Assembly (NCBI RefSeq): GCF_900106535.1
Contig: NZ_FNOH01000006.1
Span: forward strand, 1-64,000
Reading direction: 5' to 3'
Origin: Myxococcus xanthus
GTDB taxonomy: Bacteria > Myxococcota > Myxococcia > Myxococcales > Myxococcaceae
Length of the DNA stretch: 64,000 nucleotides
Position 1 is the stretch's first letter, and the number at the start of each line of letters is the position of its first letter. The notes under the pieces were generated by a model. The model worked only from the letters and a program-made list of their open reading frames with translations. It did no database searches and was not told the origin of the DNA. A program made the position numbers and the translations under genes. Shown here in pieces: positions 55,732-64,000 of the stretch.

Positions 55732-58700
55732 TCACGGCAGGCAACTGGCCGCGTTCTCGTGGCGGCAGGCGTGCTGCTCCTGGGTGAGGGGTAGCTCGTA
55801 CACGTTCTGGAGCACCTCGCTGTTCTCCGACACGTCCACCGAGGTGGCCTGGCGCTGTCCGGGCTCCTGCATGACGGCGCTGTATTTCACGCTGCCCGTG
55901 GGCGAAATCATCACCGCGGTGGCGGGCTCGGGCGGCGGTGACAGCACCGCGCGCTCCTGGTAGCGCGCGTTCTCGAAGGACGCGGCGCAGTTGGGCAGGC
56001 CGCTGAGGAAGTCCGCCTGGTAGAAGCGGGCCCGGGCGGCGGTGCTGCTGCACACCTCGCCGTCCTGCGACGGGTAGATGACGTTCCACAGCGTGCAGCT
56101 GGCCACCGTGGCCGCGCCGCCCGCCGTCTTGTGGGTGTGGTTGTCCGTGTACTCCAGCATCCATCCCTTGCCATCGGGCAGGGCGCCCGTCGCGGAGCAG
56201 GCGCCGGACGCGTCGCAGGTGATGTTTGTCACGTCCACCAGGTCACCGCTGGTGTCGTTGTCGTTGGTGCGGTCGCTCAGGCGTTCCGCGTCGAACTGGC
56301 TCGCCGTCATGGGGCCCTCCGCGGAAACAGCGGTGGCATCCTCGGCGAACGTCTGCCCGGCCACACCGTACACGCGCACGCCGTAGAAGCGATTCTTCCC
56401 AATGGCGTTGACGGTGCGGGTCAGCTCCAGGTCCGCGAAGTTGGGCGCCACGTTGCTCACGTCGAGGCAGCGGAAGTTGCCCTCGGCGTCCTTGCCACAC
56501 TCCACACGCGCGGGGCTCATGGAGGTGTAGTCCTGGGGTGCTCCCGGGCAGGAGCGGGCCTCGTGTCGGGTGAACCGGGCCGACACCACCGTCTGGCCCG
56601 GGTCGCCACAGGCGGGCTGCGAGGCCGTCCCACGCGTCAGCGTGGACTGTGCCAGTCCCCGCTGCGTCCACTGGTGCCGCGACTGGGTGATGTTCTCGCC
56701 GATGCGGTCCACGCGGTAGTCCACCTCCACGTTGCCGCACCCGTAGCGCGCGCAGGCCTGCGGGTTGTCGAAGCGGCAGATGCCGGCCTGGTCATCCAGC
56801 AGCGCGTAGCGGTCACCCGTGCCGACGAGCGCGCGCATGGCGCCCGTGCCCGGCTGGATGCCAATGGAGGGCACGTAATAGAAGGGCCACGTGCGCGTGA
56901 GGCTGTCGCCCTGGCCGCCCGACGGACCCACGGCGTCCCGGTCCATCTGGAAGGCGCGCGCGGCGCTCCAGTTGCGGATGAGGCCCGTGCTCGGGTCCAG
57001 CGCGCCGGGCACGGACATGCGCGCCACCCACAGCTGGCCGCGCATGTCACCGAAGACGGCCGTATCGAAGAAGCCGTCCTGCTGCACGTTGCCCCCCACG
57101 CCGTAGTCCACCAGGGCCACCGGCGCCGCCACGCTATGCGTGAGGTGCTGGGCGGGGCCGTGCTGCTCGCCGCTGGCGTTCGGGTCGTATTCGAACTTCC
57201 ACCACAGGTTGTCGGTGCGGCCATTCACCTCGGGGGACCACGCGTCCACCATGTAGATGCCGCGGCCCTTCTCCTGGCCGGGGGACCAGCCGCCCGACAG
57301 GGCCACCATCCACCGCTCCTGGGTCTCCACGTTGTAGCGGGACACGGGACCGGCCGCGGTGCCCGCCTCCACCAGCACGGGGCCAATGGGCGGCGGCTTG
57401 GGGCTGAGCGAGAAGAGCGTCTTGCCGAAGAGGGCGGCCTCCGGGGAGTCCGGCTGCGGGTACATCCACTGCATCCGGGGCGCGCCGAAGCGGCCGGTGC
57501 CCGAGTCCGCGCGCAGCTCCAGCGCCACGTAGTGCACGCCGCCGCGTCCCTCCGAAATCACCGCCATCGTGTGGTACTCGGTGGACTGCTTGATGCCGTC
57601 CGGCTGCGAGCCGTCCGAGCCGTCCGCCCACACGTCGCGCACCATGATGTCGCCGTCCACGTAGTACTGGTGGCCGCCCGCCATCTCGTGCAGGCGCGAC
57701 AGCAGGTCGGGCGGGATGAAGGCCCACTCCTCCTCGCCGTTGCTGGGCGAGTACTCAATCATGGGCAGGCCGCCCTCGCAGTTGTCGTTGCTCGCGGTGC
57801 TGTCGCGGAAGGCGTGCAGCATGCCGTCGTTGGCGCCCACCAGCACCAGCTTGTCGCGGCGGCGGTAGCGGTGCAGGTACGCGTCATACGCGTCCACCTC
57901 CACGGTGTTGCCGCAGCGGCTGATGCTCTCCGTGGCGAGCGGCGTGGGCGACACGCCCAGTTGCTGGCTGTAGAGCGTGCGCGTGCACTGGTTGCTCATG
58001 CCCAGGTTGCACAGGAACTTGTCCATGGGCGGGTCCACCAGCACCGGCGCGGAGTGGAAGATGTCGCCCAGCACGGAGCGGCGCACCTCGGTGCGGTTGC
58101 CGTTGCCGTCCTCGTCCGCCAGGTCCTGGCCGCGCACGTATTGGATGAGCGTGCGCACGCAGATGTCGTTCACCCAGGTCTGCGCCTGCGCCAGGTTGCC
58201 GAAGCCGGGCACCGCGACGCTCATGGCCGCGGCGGCCTGCTGGGGCGTCAGCCGGAGGCCCGTCATCAACGTGCCCGGGTCGATGTCCAGGGGGCTGAGC
58301 GACTGCACCGTCGGGCAGACGGGGGTGCCGAGGATGCCGAAGTAGCTCTTCAGCACCTCGCGGTTCTCCACGGTGAACTCGATGGGCGTCGCCGCGTTGT
58401 CCGCGGCGGTGAGGCGCCCGTCCTGGTTGCTGTCCGTCACCGTGTAGATCTTCCGGCTGGTCAGCGCCCGGGCCATCAGCGCGCGGCGCGCCTCCCAGAA
58501 CTGGGCGGCCGGGGTGCTGCCTCCGTCCTTGACGAAGTTGCCAGAGGTGTCCTCGACGACGATGTCCCCGTCCCGGTCCACGACGAAGATGTCGTCCATG
58601 TCACCGTCGCCGTTCTTGTCGACACCTTCCACGAACTCGTTGAACTGGTTGAAGCGCCACAAGTCGCCGCGCCAGGCGCTGTCACCGGAGGCGGGCGACA

Positions 58701-60216
58701 TGCGCGGCATCAGCGCGCTGAGCGTGGAGCTGCCCGTCTGGAACGAAGAGATGGCCGCGGCGGCGAACGCGATGTTCCGGTTCTGCACGTCGTCGACGAT
58801 GGCCTGGAGCGCCGTCTTCAGCTGGCTGGAGTTGGTGGCCGCGTAGAATCGCCCGCCGCCCGCGTCCGCGGTGACGCGCAGCAGGTTGATGGCCTGCGTG
58901 TTCGTCAGCGCGAAGCCCACGGTGTAGGTGGCCACCGCCTGCGACCCTGACAGCTCCGGCCGCAGGTCGTTCGTCCACATCCACTTGGCGATGCGGTGGA
59001 TGTGGCTGCTGGAGCCGCCGCTGTTGCTGCCCTGGCTGGCCGCGGCGCAGTTGGAGCAGGGGACGTCCAGGTTGCGCACCTGGGCCGGGACCTGGGCGGA
59101 GTCACCGCCGGGCTCGTTGGGCTCCCCGTCCGTGAGCAGAATCATGGCGTTGAAGCCGCAGGTGAAGCAGGTGGCGGCTCGTCCGGGCGCGGCCTCGTCG
59201 TTGAAGCCCGAGTCGCGCAGGTAGTCGCTGCCGAACCAGTCGGGGAATGGGTCGCTGCCGGCGGAGCGGAAGTAGGTGCTGGCCCCCCACATGGCCTGTG
59301 TCAGGGGCGTGCCCGTGTTGAAGCGCAGCCCGTTCCGCATCTTGCTGAGCAGGTTGTTGCGGTGATCTTCACGCTTCGCGCCGCTGAGCGAGTCGCCGCA
59401 GCTGGGGCCAAAGCGCTCGAAGCGCACCACGTCCTGGCCGCTCCACTTCGCCGTGTCGGTGGCTTCGCTGCTCGCGGAGAACGTCACCACACCGAAGCGC
59501 GTGCGCTCCGAGTCCTTGAGCACCTGGCTGATGACGTTGACGGCGGAGTGGCCGCGCGGCGAATAGAAGTTGAGGAAGTTACCGGAAGCCACGCGCTTCT
59601 CTTGCGTGTATTGGAAGTAGCCCTTCGTCGCGAGGCACTGCGCGCACGCGGCGCGGGCGGCGGCCTGGGTGTTGTTGTTGCCGGAGTCCACCACCTGGGC
59701 GCACGCCTCTGCCGCGGTGCCACTGATGACAGTGTTGGGCGGCGGCTCGTTGAATTTCACCGGGTTGCGGGTCATCCCGAAGCTGGACTGCGAGGTGCTG
59801 CCGCTGCCATCGAAGCGGTAGTAGCTGGTGGGCACGAACCAGGGCGAGTCCTGGTTGGTCAGCGACAGCCACATCCGCGGGTACGCGACGTTGGCGTCGT
59901 AGTTCAGCTCGTCGATGTTGGCCTGACGGCAGCCGGGGAAGGTGCCGGAGCTGTTTTTGGAATAGCTGTGGGAGTCGTTGTTGCTCCAGGCGATGGGCCA
60001 GTACGCCATGGAGCCCGACGTATCCAGGATGAGCAGGATGTTGGGCGGGCCGCTGGGGCTGGTGAAGAAGCGCTCGTCGCTGCCGCGCGCGGGGTTGAGC
60101 AGCGCGTCCAGGCGGGAGGTGGACTGGAGGCTGCAAGACGCCGGGTCCTGCGCGAGCGCGCCAGGGGCGGCCAGCAGCACGGACAGGGCTGTCAGGGTGG
60201 AGAAGAGTGCCTTCAT
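55732..60216 (-). CDS. pilY1: Type IV pilus tip-associated adhesin PilY1
   Basis: This 1494-residue exported protein has a signal peptide ending near ALAQDP, a VWA-like N-terminal domain with MIDAS DTSGS (residues 65-69), a calcium-binding loop (DKNGDGDMDD), and a C-terminal PilY1 beta-propeller (LVLVGANDGMLHAFRD). PilY1 sits at the tip of type IVa pili, and in M. xanthus it primes pilus assembly together with the minor pilins. M. xanthus carries several such clusters. It is Cys-rich, including CFTCGF and CSNCAA. It is the last gene of the operon, 33 bases after pilX. Confidence 0.95.
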   Translation of the reverse strand: MKALFSTLTALSVLLAAPGALAQDPASCSLQSTSRLDALLNPARGSDERFFTSPSGPPNILLILDTSGSMAYWPIAWSNNDSHSYSKNSSGTFPGCRQANIDELNYDANVAYPRMWLSLTNQDSPWFVPTSYYRFDGSGSTSQSSFGMTRNPVKFNEPPPNTVISGTAAEACAQVVDSGNNNTQAAARAACAQCLATKGYFQYTQEKRVASGNFLNFYSPRGHSAVNVISQVLKDSERTRFGVVTFSASSEATDTAKWSGQDVVRFERFGPSCGDSLSGAKREDHRNNLLSKMRNGLRFNTGTPLTQAMWGASTYFRSAGSDPFPDWFGSDYLRDSGFNDEAAPGRAATCFTCGFNAMILLTDGEPNEPGGDSAQVPAQVRNLDVPCSNCAAASQGSNSGGSSSHIHRIAKWMWTNDLRPELSGSQAVATYTVGFALTNTQAINLLRVTADAGGGRFYAATNSSQLKTALQAIVDDVQNRNIAFAAAAISSFQTGSSTLSALMPRMSPASGDSAWRGDLWRFNQFNEFVEGVDKNGDGDMDDIFVVDRDGDIVVEDTSGNFVKDGGSTPAAQFWEARRALMARALTSRKIYTVTDSNQDGRLTAADNAATPIEFTVENREVLKSYFGILGTPVCPTVQSLSPLDIDPGTLMTGLRLTPQQAAAAMSVAVPGFGNLAQAQTWVNDICVRTLIQYVRGQDLADEDGNGNRTEVRRSVLGDIFHSAPVLVDPPMDKFLCNLGMSNQCTRTLYSQQLGVSPTPLATESISRCGNTVEVDAYDAYLHRYRRRDKLVLVGANDGMLHAFRDSTASNDNCEGGLPMIEYSPSNGEEEWAFIPPDLLSRLHEMAGGHQYYVDGDIMVRDVWADGSDGSQPDGIKQSTEYHTMAVISEGRGGVHYVALELRADSGTGRFGAPRMQWMYPQPDSPEAALFGKTLFSLSPKPPPIGPVLVEAGTAAGPVSRYNVETQERWMVALSGGWSPGQEKGRGIYMVDAWSPEVNGRTDNLWWKFEYDPNASGEQHGPAQHLTHSVAAPVALVDYGVGGNVQQDGFFDTAVFGDMRGQLWVARMSVPGALDPSTGLIRNWSAARAFQMDRDAVGPSGGQGDSLTRTWPFYYVPSIGIQPGTGAMRALVGTGDRYALLDDQAGICRFDNPQACARYGCGNVEVDYRVDRIGENITQSRHQWTQRGLAQSTLTRGTASQPACGDPGQTVVSARFTRHEARSCPGAPQDYTSMSPARVECGKDAEGNFRCLDVSNVAPNFADLELTRTVNAIGKNRFYGVRVYGVAGQTFAEDATAVSAEGPMTASQFDAERLSDRTNDNDTSGDLVDVTNITCDASGACSATGALPDGKGWMLEYTDNHTHKTAGGAATVASCTLWNVIYPSQDGEVCSSTAARARFYQADFLSGLPNCAASFENARYQERAVLSPPPEPATAVMISPTGSVKYSAVMQEPGQRQATSVDVSENSEVLQNVYELPLTQEQHACRHENAASCLP

Positions 60217-60249
60217 GGGGGGCTCGGGGAAGGGCGGAGTCGGAAGGGG

Positions 60250-60747
60250 TCAGATGCCGAAGCGGAAGACGAACTCGGTCTCGGCCTGCCGGCCTCCGGG
60301 TTCGTCACACATGACGACCACGCGGTAGTAGCTGCCGCCGGCCGTGCCTTCTCGAAGGGTGTTGGCCGCGTCGCTCACCTGGTCCTTGCCGCTGCTGAAC
60401 GAGGACGAGGCGAGCACCGCGGCCGTGGGCGCCGACGCGGTGTCACCCAGGTGGGCGGTGCGCATGACGCTGCTGTCGGCGACGACCTGGTCGTCTTGCA
60501 GCACCTGCTCCAGGCTGATGCTGGTGACGGGCACGGCGCCGGTGCCGAACACCTTCAGCCGCGAAAGCAGGTAGCGCCGCGCCGTCTCCGCGCAGGCCTC
60601 CACGCGGTCGCTGCGCGTCTTGGCCACGGCGGCGGACTGGTTGCGGCCGGTGAAGGTGATGGCGCCCACCACGAGCAGCAGCAGCACCGTCAGGGCAATC
60701 AGGGTGATGGCCAGGGCGCTGCCCCGGCGTGAGGCGAAGTGGGTCAT
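60250..60747 (-). CDS. pilX: Minor pilin PilX-like
   Basis: This 165-residue prepilin-like protein has the leader MTHFASRRG and then SALAITLIALTVLLLL. Residue 5 of the mature protein is Ile, not the usual Glu. Downstream are one pilin helix and a small globular domain with two Cys (VEACAETA and VMCDEPGG). GGGGAGG lies ten bases before the ATG. It follows pilW by about five bases. With FimU, PilV and PilW it would form the priming complex at the pilus tip. Confidence 0.9.
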   Translation of the reverse strand: MTHFASRRGSALAITLIALTVLLLLVVGAITFTGRNQSAAVAKTRSDRVEACAETARRYLLSRLKVFGTGAVPVTSISLEQVLQDDQVVADSSVMRTAHLGDTASAPTAAVLASSSFSSGKDQVSDAANTLREGTAGGSYYRVVVMCDEPGGRQAETEFVFRFGI

Positions 60748-60752
60748 GATGG

Positions 60753-61940
60753 CTAGCCTCCCCAGACGTTCTTGATGTCACCGGCGACGCCTTCGGCGCG
60801 CAGCTCGGGGATGAAGAAGGCGCGGGACGTCATGTTGGGAATGCGGACGGACGTCTCCACGGTGGTGCGGAAGAACATGTCCTCGGGATTCACGGGGTCC
60901 GCGTTGAAGAGCCTGCGGCCCTGGTTCTTCGTGCCTGAGGGCAGCGGGCGCGCCGAGCGCACCGTGAGGCCCACGCCCACCGAACGGATGTTGGCTGGGT
61001 TCATGTTGTAGCGGAGGGGCGCGTCGTACGGCGTGCTGTACGTGGGTGCGGGAACGTGGTCGTCGTACTTGGGCAGCACGACGGCGTCCTCGTCACCCAG
61101 CACCCAGGCCATGCCGCTGCCCACGGCGCCGTCGGGCGCGGGCAGGCCGGCGCAGCAGGCGGAATTCGCGGGCGGCCGGTTCATCTGGTAGCTGACCTGG
61201 AAGGACTCCACGTCCACGGCGATGGGGTCGAAGTCGGCGTTCTCCGCCCAGCCGTGCTTCACCACCAGGTACGGGCGCCCACCGTACGCCTCCACGCGCA
61301 GCCGCTTCTCATGCACCAGCATGACGAAGGGCATGCGGCCGGTGTCCGTCATGCAGGACTTGGGCACATCGCCAGGGAGGCCCGCGGCGAGCGCGGTGTT
61401 CAGCGTGGCGCTGGTGCCATCCGCGGCAACGTCCGCCGTCAGCCGCCCGAGGAAGTAGTCCTGACCGCCCGGACAGGCGATGAGCATGGCCTGCCCCTGG
61501 CGCAGCGGCTGGCCGAAGGTCGCGGCGGGCTCCAGCTCCAACTGGAAGGGCTCCGCCCCGGTGCCGTCGAGCTGGCCGCGGCGCAGGAACATCGGGTCGC
61601 GGTAGCGGAAGGCCAGGTCGTCGGTGACGAAGTTGCCCCAGTCCTCCACTTCCTGCGTGTAGTTGTCCTTGCGGGCCTCCGGCAGGCCCATCGTGCCGAA
61701 GTCGAAGGCGATGGCGGGGTCCAGCCCGTAGCCCGCGTAGCGCAGCGTGCGGTTGAGGAAGTCGGAGCCCACGCGGCTGCCTTCGACGGCCGTCTTGGAG
61801 ACGGTGTTGCTCTGGAAGATGTTGTTGACGGCGATGATGGTCCCCGCCACCGCCAGCAGCACCACCGAGGAGACGGTGATGCCGACCAGCAACTCGATGA
61901 GCGTGAAGCCGCGGCGCGCGTGCGTCCTGGGGGCGTTCAC
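60753..61940 (-). CDS. pilW: Minor pilin PilW-like
   Basis: This 395-residue prepilin has the leader ending in RRG (residue 11) and mature start FTLIELLVGITVSS, with Glu5 present. The large C-terminal domain contains CPGG, SCMTD and a CC pair. Its size is in the usual PilW range. It overlaps pilV by four bases. PilW-type pilins connect the tip pilins and PilY1. Confidence 0.93.
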   Translation of the reverse strand: MNAPRTHARRGFTLIELLVGITVSSVVLLAVAGTIIAVNNIFQSNTVSKTAVEGSRVGSDFLNRTLRYAGYGLDPAIAFDFGTMGLPEARKDNYTQEVEDWGNFVTDDLAFRYRDPMFLRRGQLDGTGAEPFQLELEPAATFGQPLRQGQAMLIACPGGQDYFLGRLTADVAADGTSATLNTALAAGLPGDVPKSCMTDTGRMPFVMLVHEKRLRVEAYGGRPYLVVKHGWAENADFDPIAVDVESFQVSYQMNRPPANSACCAGLPAPDGAVGSGMAWVLGDEDAVVLPKYDDHVPAPTYSTPYDAPLRYNMNPANIRSVGVGLTVRSARPLPSGTKNQGRRLFNADPVNPEDMFFRTTVETSVRIPNMTSRAFFIPELRAEGVAGDIKNVWGG

Positions 61941-62491
61941 AGCTCCACCCCCGCGCCGTTCTCCGCCGGGTTGTAGAGCGCGACGAACTGCTTGACGTAG
62001 CGGCGCTGGCCGGCGCTGCGGAAGGACACCACCACCGCGACCGAGTCGATGGCCTGCGCCGGCGTCCAGACGAGGACGCGGCGGTAGTGCTCGCTCTCCT
62101 CCGGCGAGTAGCCGGGCACCACGCGGAGCAGCGGGTCTCCGGCCGCGGTCTCGAAGGCGTCCAGGTCCACGACGCAGGCGTCGGGCAGGGTCGCGAGGCC
62201 GCCGGCCAGCTCGAGCGTCTCCGCGGCGCCGGCGCAGCGCGCGCTGGACAGCGGCCCGACGTCCGCGAAGAGGCGGGCGCGCCCCTGGAGCTGGATGCCG
62301 GAGCGCACCTGCGAGGCGATGGCGCTGGCCTGCGACAGGCGGTTGGCGGCGGCGTTCTGCTGGCTGGCGAAGATGAGCCCGCCGAAGACGCCGCTGATGC
62401 CCATGGCGAGGATGGCGGCGGCCGCCATGCCTTCGATGAGCGTGGCGCCGCGCATGTGGGCTCGGCGGGATGCGGGATTCAGGCGCCTCAT
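61937..62491 (-). CDS. pilV: Minor pilin PilV-like
   Basis: This 184-residue prepilin has a basic leader ending in MRG (residue 15) and mature start ATLIEGMAAAAILAMG with Glu5. The globular domain has two Cys (ARCAGAAE and DACVVD). It overlaps fimU (ATGA) and pilW, so expression is tightly linked. Confidence 0.93.
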   Translation of the reverse strand: MRRLNPASRRAHMRGATLIEGMAAAAILAMGISGVFGGLIFASQQNAAANRLSQASAIASQVRSGIQLQGRARLFADVGPLSSARCAGAAETLELAGGLATLPDACVVDLDAFETAAGDPLLRVVPGYSPEESEHYRRVLVWTPAQAIDSVAVVVSFRSAGQRRYVKQFVALYNPAENGAGVEL

Positions 62492-63195
62492 CGGTTGACC
62501 CTCATGTCGACGAAGCCAACGGGCGCGGAGACGGCGAAGAGGTATTCGCGCTGCCCGTCGGTGGAGAGAAGGGCCAGCGACGCGGCCCGATTCACGGCGC
62601 CGTTGCCGGCGGGGATGACTGGCTGGCCCGCGCCGTCCACGAAGCGCGCGGAGCCGTCACCGCGGAAGACGATGGCGCCCCGCCGCGGCGCGCCGCTGCA
62701 GAAGCTGCAGGCCGTGGGGGCCAGTCCCTCGAAGATGCCGGTCCACGCCAGGTTGCCGCTGGCGCCGAAGCGCACGGTGCGCTGCGAGTAGCGGTCCATG
62801 TACATGGCGTCCATCAACCGGCCCTGGTCCGCGGAAGGCTGGATGTCCAGCGGGGGCGAGAAGGTGCCGAAGCTCAGCTGTCCGCCGGCGCCCGCGGCGT
62901 CTCCGAAGTTGCGCAGGCGGTCCTCCAGCAGGAACCAGGCGCCATGGCCCGCGCCGGCCTGACCCTCCGGATTGATGTCCGGGTAGATGATGAGCCACAC
63001 GTCGGCCTGACGGTCCACGGCGCGGGCCCGGGCCTCGGCGAGCGCGCCGGACAGGTCGGCGGCCGCGTTCTGCGGACCCGCCCGCGCGCTGAGCTGCGCG
63101 TAGCCCGCGTAGGCCAGCGCGGCCAGCACCGCGATGATGGCGAGGACGATGCTGACCTCCAGCAGCGTCATTCCGCGTGCGTCGCGCCGGCTCAC
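62488..63195 (-). CDS. fimU: Minor pilin FimU/GspH-like
   Basis: This protein of about 235 residues starts at GTG 63195, overlapping the previous stop as GTGA. The leader VSRRDARG is followed by MTLLEVSIVLAIIAVLAALAYAGY, with Glu5 intact. The C-terminal GspH/FimU domain carries one CSFC pair. It is the first pilin of the cluster and should be part of the priming complex with PilV, PilW, PilX and PilY1. Confidence 0.92.
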   Translation of the reverse strand: MSRRDARGMTLLEVSIVLAIIAVLAALAYAGYAQLSARAGPQNAAADLSGALAEARARAVDRQADVWLIIYPDINPEGQAGAGHGAWFLLEDRLRNFGDAAGAGGQLSFGTFSPPLDIQPSADQGRLMDAMYMDRYSQRTVRFGASGNLAWTGIFEGLAPTACSFCSGAPRRGAIVFRGDGSARFVDGAGQPVIPAGNGAVNRAASLALLSTDGQREYLFAVSAPVGFVDMRVNR

Positions 63196-63590
63196 TTGGC
63201 GACCTCCACGCGCACGCTCAGGGGCTGCCTGCTGCCCTGGCGCCACACGAGCACCTCGGACACGCCCAGGCTCAGCCCCTGGACCATGATTTGATTCGGC
63301 TCACCGAGCGACGCCTCGACCACCGCGGAGGACTGGACCCTCACGCGCTCGGCGTTCTCCACGATGAACTGCGTCTGATGAAGGGGCTCCACCTGCACCA
63401 CCAGGCCGGACGGCTGCGCGTTCTTCGCCTCGACGGCGTAGTCCGGCTCAGGCGCGGCGGCGGTGGCGGCGTCCTGGGCCCACGCGGCGGAGGCGGCCAG
63501 CGTCAGTGCCAGGGGCGCCCACAGCTTCCAGCGGGGCGCGCGGGAACGGTACTTCTGGGAAGGCGTCGGAAAAACTGTGAGCAAGGGCAT
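63192..63590 (-). CDS. Exported protein with a CpaC-type secretin N-domain
   Basis: This 132-residue protein has a signal peptide (LALTLAASAAWAQ) and one domain like the N-terminal domain of pilus secretins (CpaC/RcpA type): FIVENAERVRVQSSAVVEAS, NQIMVQGLSLGVSEVLVW. There is no secretin domain. It is the first gene of the minor-pilin operon and overlaps fimU. It may bind pilus parts in the periplasm. The ATG at 63590 is chosen because it begins the signal peptide. Confidence 0.82.
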   Translation of the reverse strand: MPLLTVFPTPSQKYRSRAPRWKLWAPLALTLAASAAWAQDAATAAAPEPDYAVEAKNAQPSGLVVQVEPLHQTQFIVENAERVRVQSSAVVEASLGEPNQIMVQGLSLGVSEVLVWRQGSRQPLSVRVEVAK

Positions 63591-63639
63591 GGGGGAATGT
63601 CCTGCGGGCACAATGACCCCTGGGGGCTGGGGCAATGGA

Positions 63640-63672
63640 GACACGCGGGTGTCTTTGCACACCTCGTGCCTC
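63640..63672 (-). promoter_or_regulatory. Candidate sigma-54 promoter of the pilus operon
   Basis: On the minus strand, AGGCACG-N4-GTGCA (63672-63657) matches the TGGCACG-N4-TTGCA consensus, with GG and GC exactly ten bases apart. Transcription would start near 63646, about 55 bases before the first gene, at a small perfect hairpin (AGACAC/GTGTCT, 63640-63655). M. xanthus pilA is also sigma-54 dependent. Confidence 0.5.
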
Positions 63673-63729
63673 CCTGCCTGGCGGGCCAAGTCCCCGACAC
63701 TCCATGGCAAATTCCCAGGAGGAGGTCCC

Positions 63730-63769
63730 TGCGAGCAGCAGATGACCTCGCAACGTCTGCGAGCTCGCA
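63730..63769. promoter_or_regulatory. Array of TGCGAG half-sites, candidate activator sites
   Basis: Four TGCGAG/CTCGCA half-sites in alternating orientation lie at 63730, 63747, 63758 and 63764; the last two form a 12-bp palindrome. They lie 60-110 bases upstream of the sigma-54-like site, where an enhancer-binding activator would be expected. Confidence 0.4.
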
Positions 63770-63780
63770 AACTTTAGGCG

Positions 63781-63806
63781 CACCCTGACTGTCCGGCGAC
63801 AGGGTG
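63781..63806 (-). terminator. Hairpin downstream of arfB
   Basis: A perfect 7-bp inverted repeat (CACCCTG/CAGGGTG) with an inner CTGTC/GACAG alternative lies 25 bases after the arfB stop. No T tract. Confidence 0.4.
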
Positions 63807-63830
63807 ACTGGAGTCCTGATGGACCCTGGG

Positions 63831-64000
63831 TCACCAGCCGGATTTGCTGTTTCTCAGGGCCTTTTTTTCGGAGGTGCGCTTCTTGCCTTCCAGGCGCCGC
63901 CGCTTGGAGCCGGCGGTGGGCTTGGTGGCCCGCCGCACCTTGGGCACGAAGGTGAGGACCTTGAGTCCCTCGCGCAGACGCTCCAGCGCCACGCCCTTGT
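63831..64000 (-). CDS. arfB: Ribosome-rescue factor ArfB (C-terminal part only)
   Basis: Reading the minus strand from the window edge, the last 56 codons encode ERLREGLKVL and then the basic tail RRATKPTAGSKRRRLEGKK, RTSEKKAL, ending in a stop at 63831. This tail matches ArfB (YaeJ), a release-factor-like hydrolase that frees stalled ribosomes. The catalytic GGQ domain lies beyond the window. It could also be another short peptidyl-tRNA hydrolase with the same tail. Confidence 0.8.
   Translation of the reverse strand, partial: KGVALERLREGLKVLTFVPKVRRATKPTAGSKRRRLEGKKRTSEKKALRNSKSGW

Overview
The window is very GC-rich, densely packed DNA from a myxobacterium, almost certainly Myxococcus or a close relative. 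The evidence is a Glt/Nfs-type envelope-complex operon, a MYXO-CTERM protein with thrombospondin type 3 repeats, about fifteen lipoproteins, many FHA domains, a sigma-54 activator, a tandem WYL pair and a PilY1/minor-pilin cluster. No rRNA, tRNA, insertion sequence, prophage or CRISPR array was found.

Layout. (1) 210-1058: an EamA-type transporter. (2) 12575-1255, minus strand: eight genes with mostly 1-4 base overlaps, encoding GltF-, GltG/PglI- and GltH-like proteins, two TPR proteins (GltE/GltD-like), two lipoproteins and a TPR repeat protein. This is a paralogue of the gliding (Glt) and sporulation (Nfs) trans-envelope complexes, without motor genes. (3) 12823-24557, plus strand and divergent from it: a beta-propeller/di-haem cytochrome c, three related lipoproteins (VWA domain, Asp-rich TSP3 repeats, shared C-terminal domain), a MYXO-CTERM TSP3 protein and a large lipoprotein with PPC-like domains. 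(4) 24620-34800: small lipoproteins, a Tat-type GMC oxidoreductase with its subunit 3, a DUF3332 protein, a sigma-54 activator with an FHA domain and a propeller lipoprotein. (5) 35010-43570: a methyltransferase, a histidine kinase/response regulator pair, a second propeller/di-haem cytochrome lipoprotein, an outer-membrane protein and gpsA. (6) 43618-55671: hflX, proB, a WYL-WYL-FHA operon, a cardiolipin-synthase-like PLD protein, aconitase and an HD hydrolase. (7) 63590-55732, minus strand: a type IVa pilus priming operon (CpaC-N-like protein, FimU, PilV, PilW, PilX, PilY1), followed at the edge by the 3' end of arfB.

How they work together. The most striking block is the first 25 kb. A Glt/Nfs-like envelope scaffold lies head to head with genes for calcium-binding VWA/TSP3 surface lipoproteins. 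In M. xanthus gliding, the VWA lipoprotein CglB is the adhesin worked by the Glt complex. By analogy, this locus may encode a separate envelope machine with its own surface adhesins that borrows a motor encoded elsewhere. That is an inference from gene content. The pilus cluster at the right end adds a second surface apparatus that also has a VWA tip protein.
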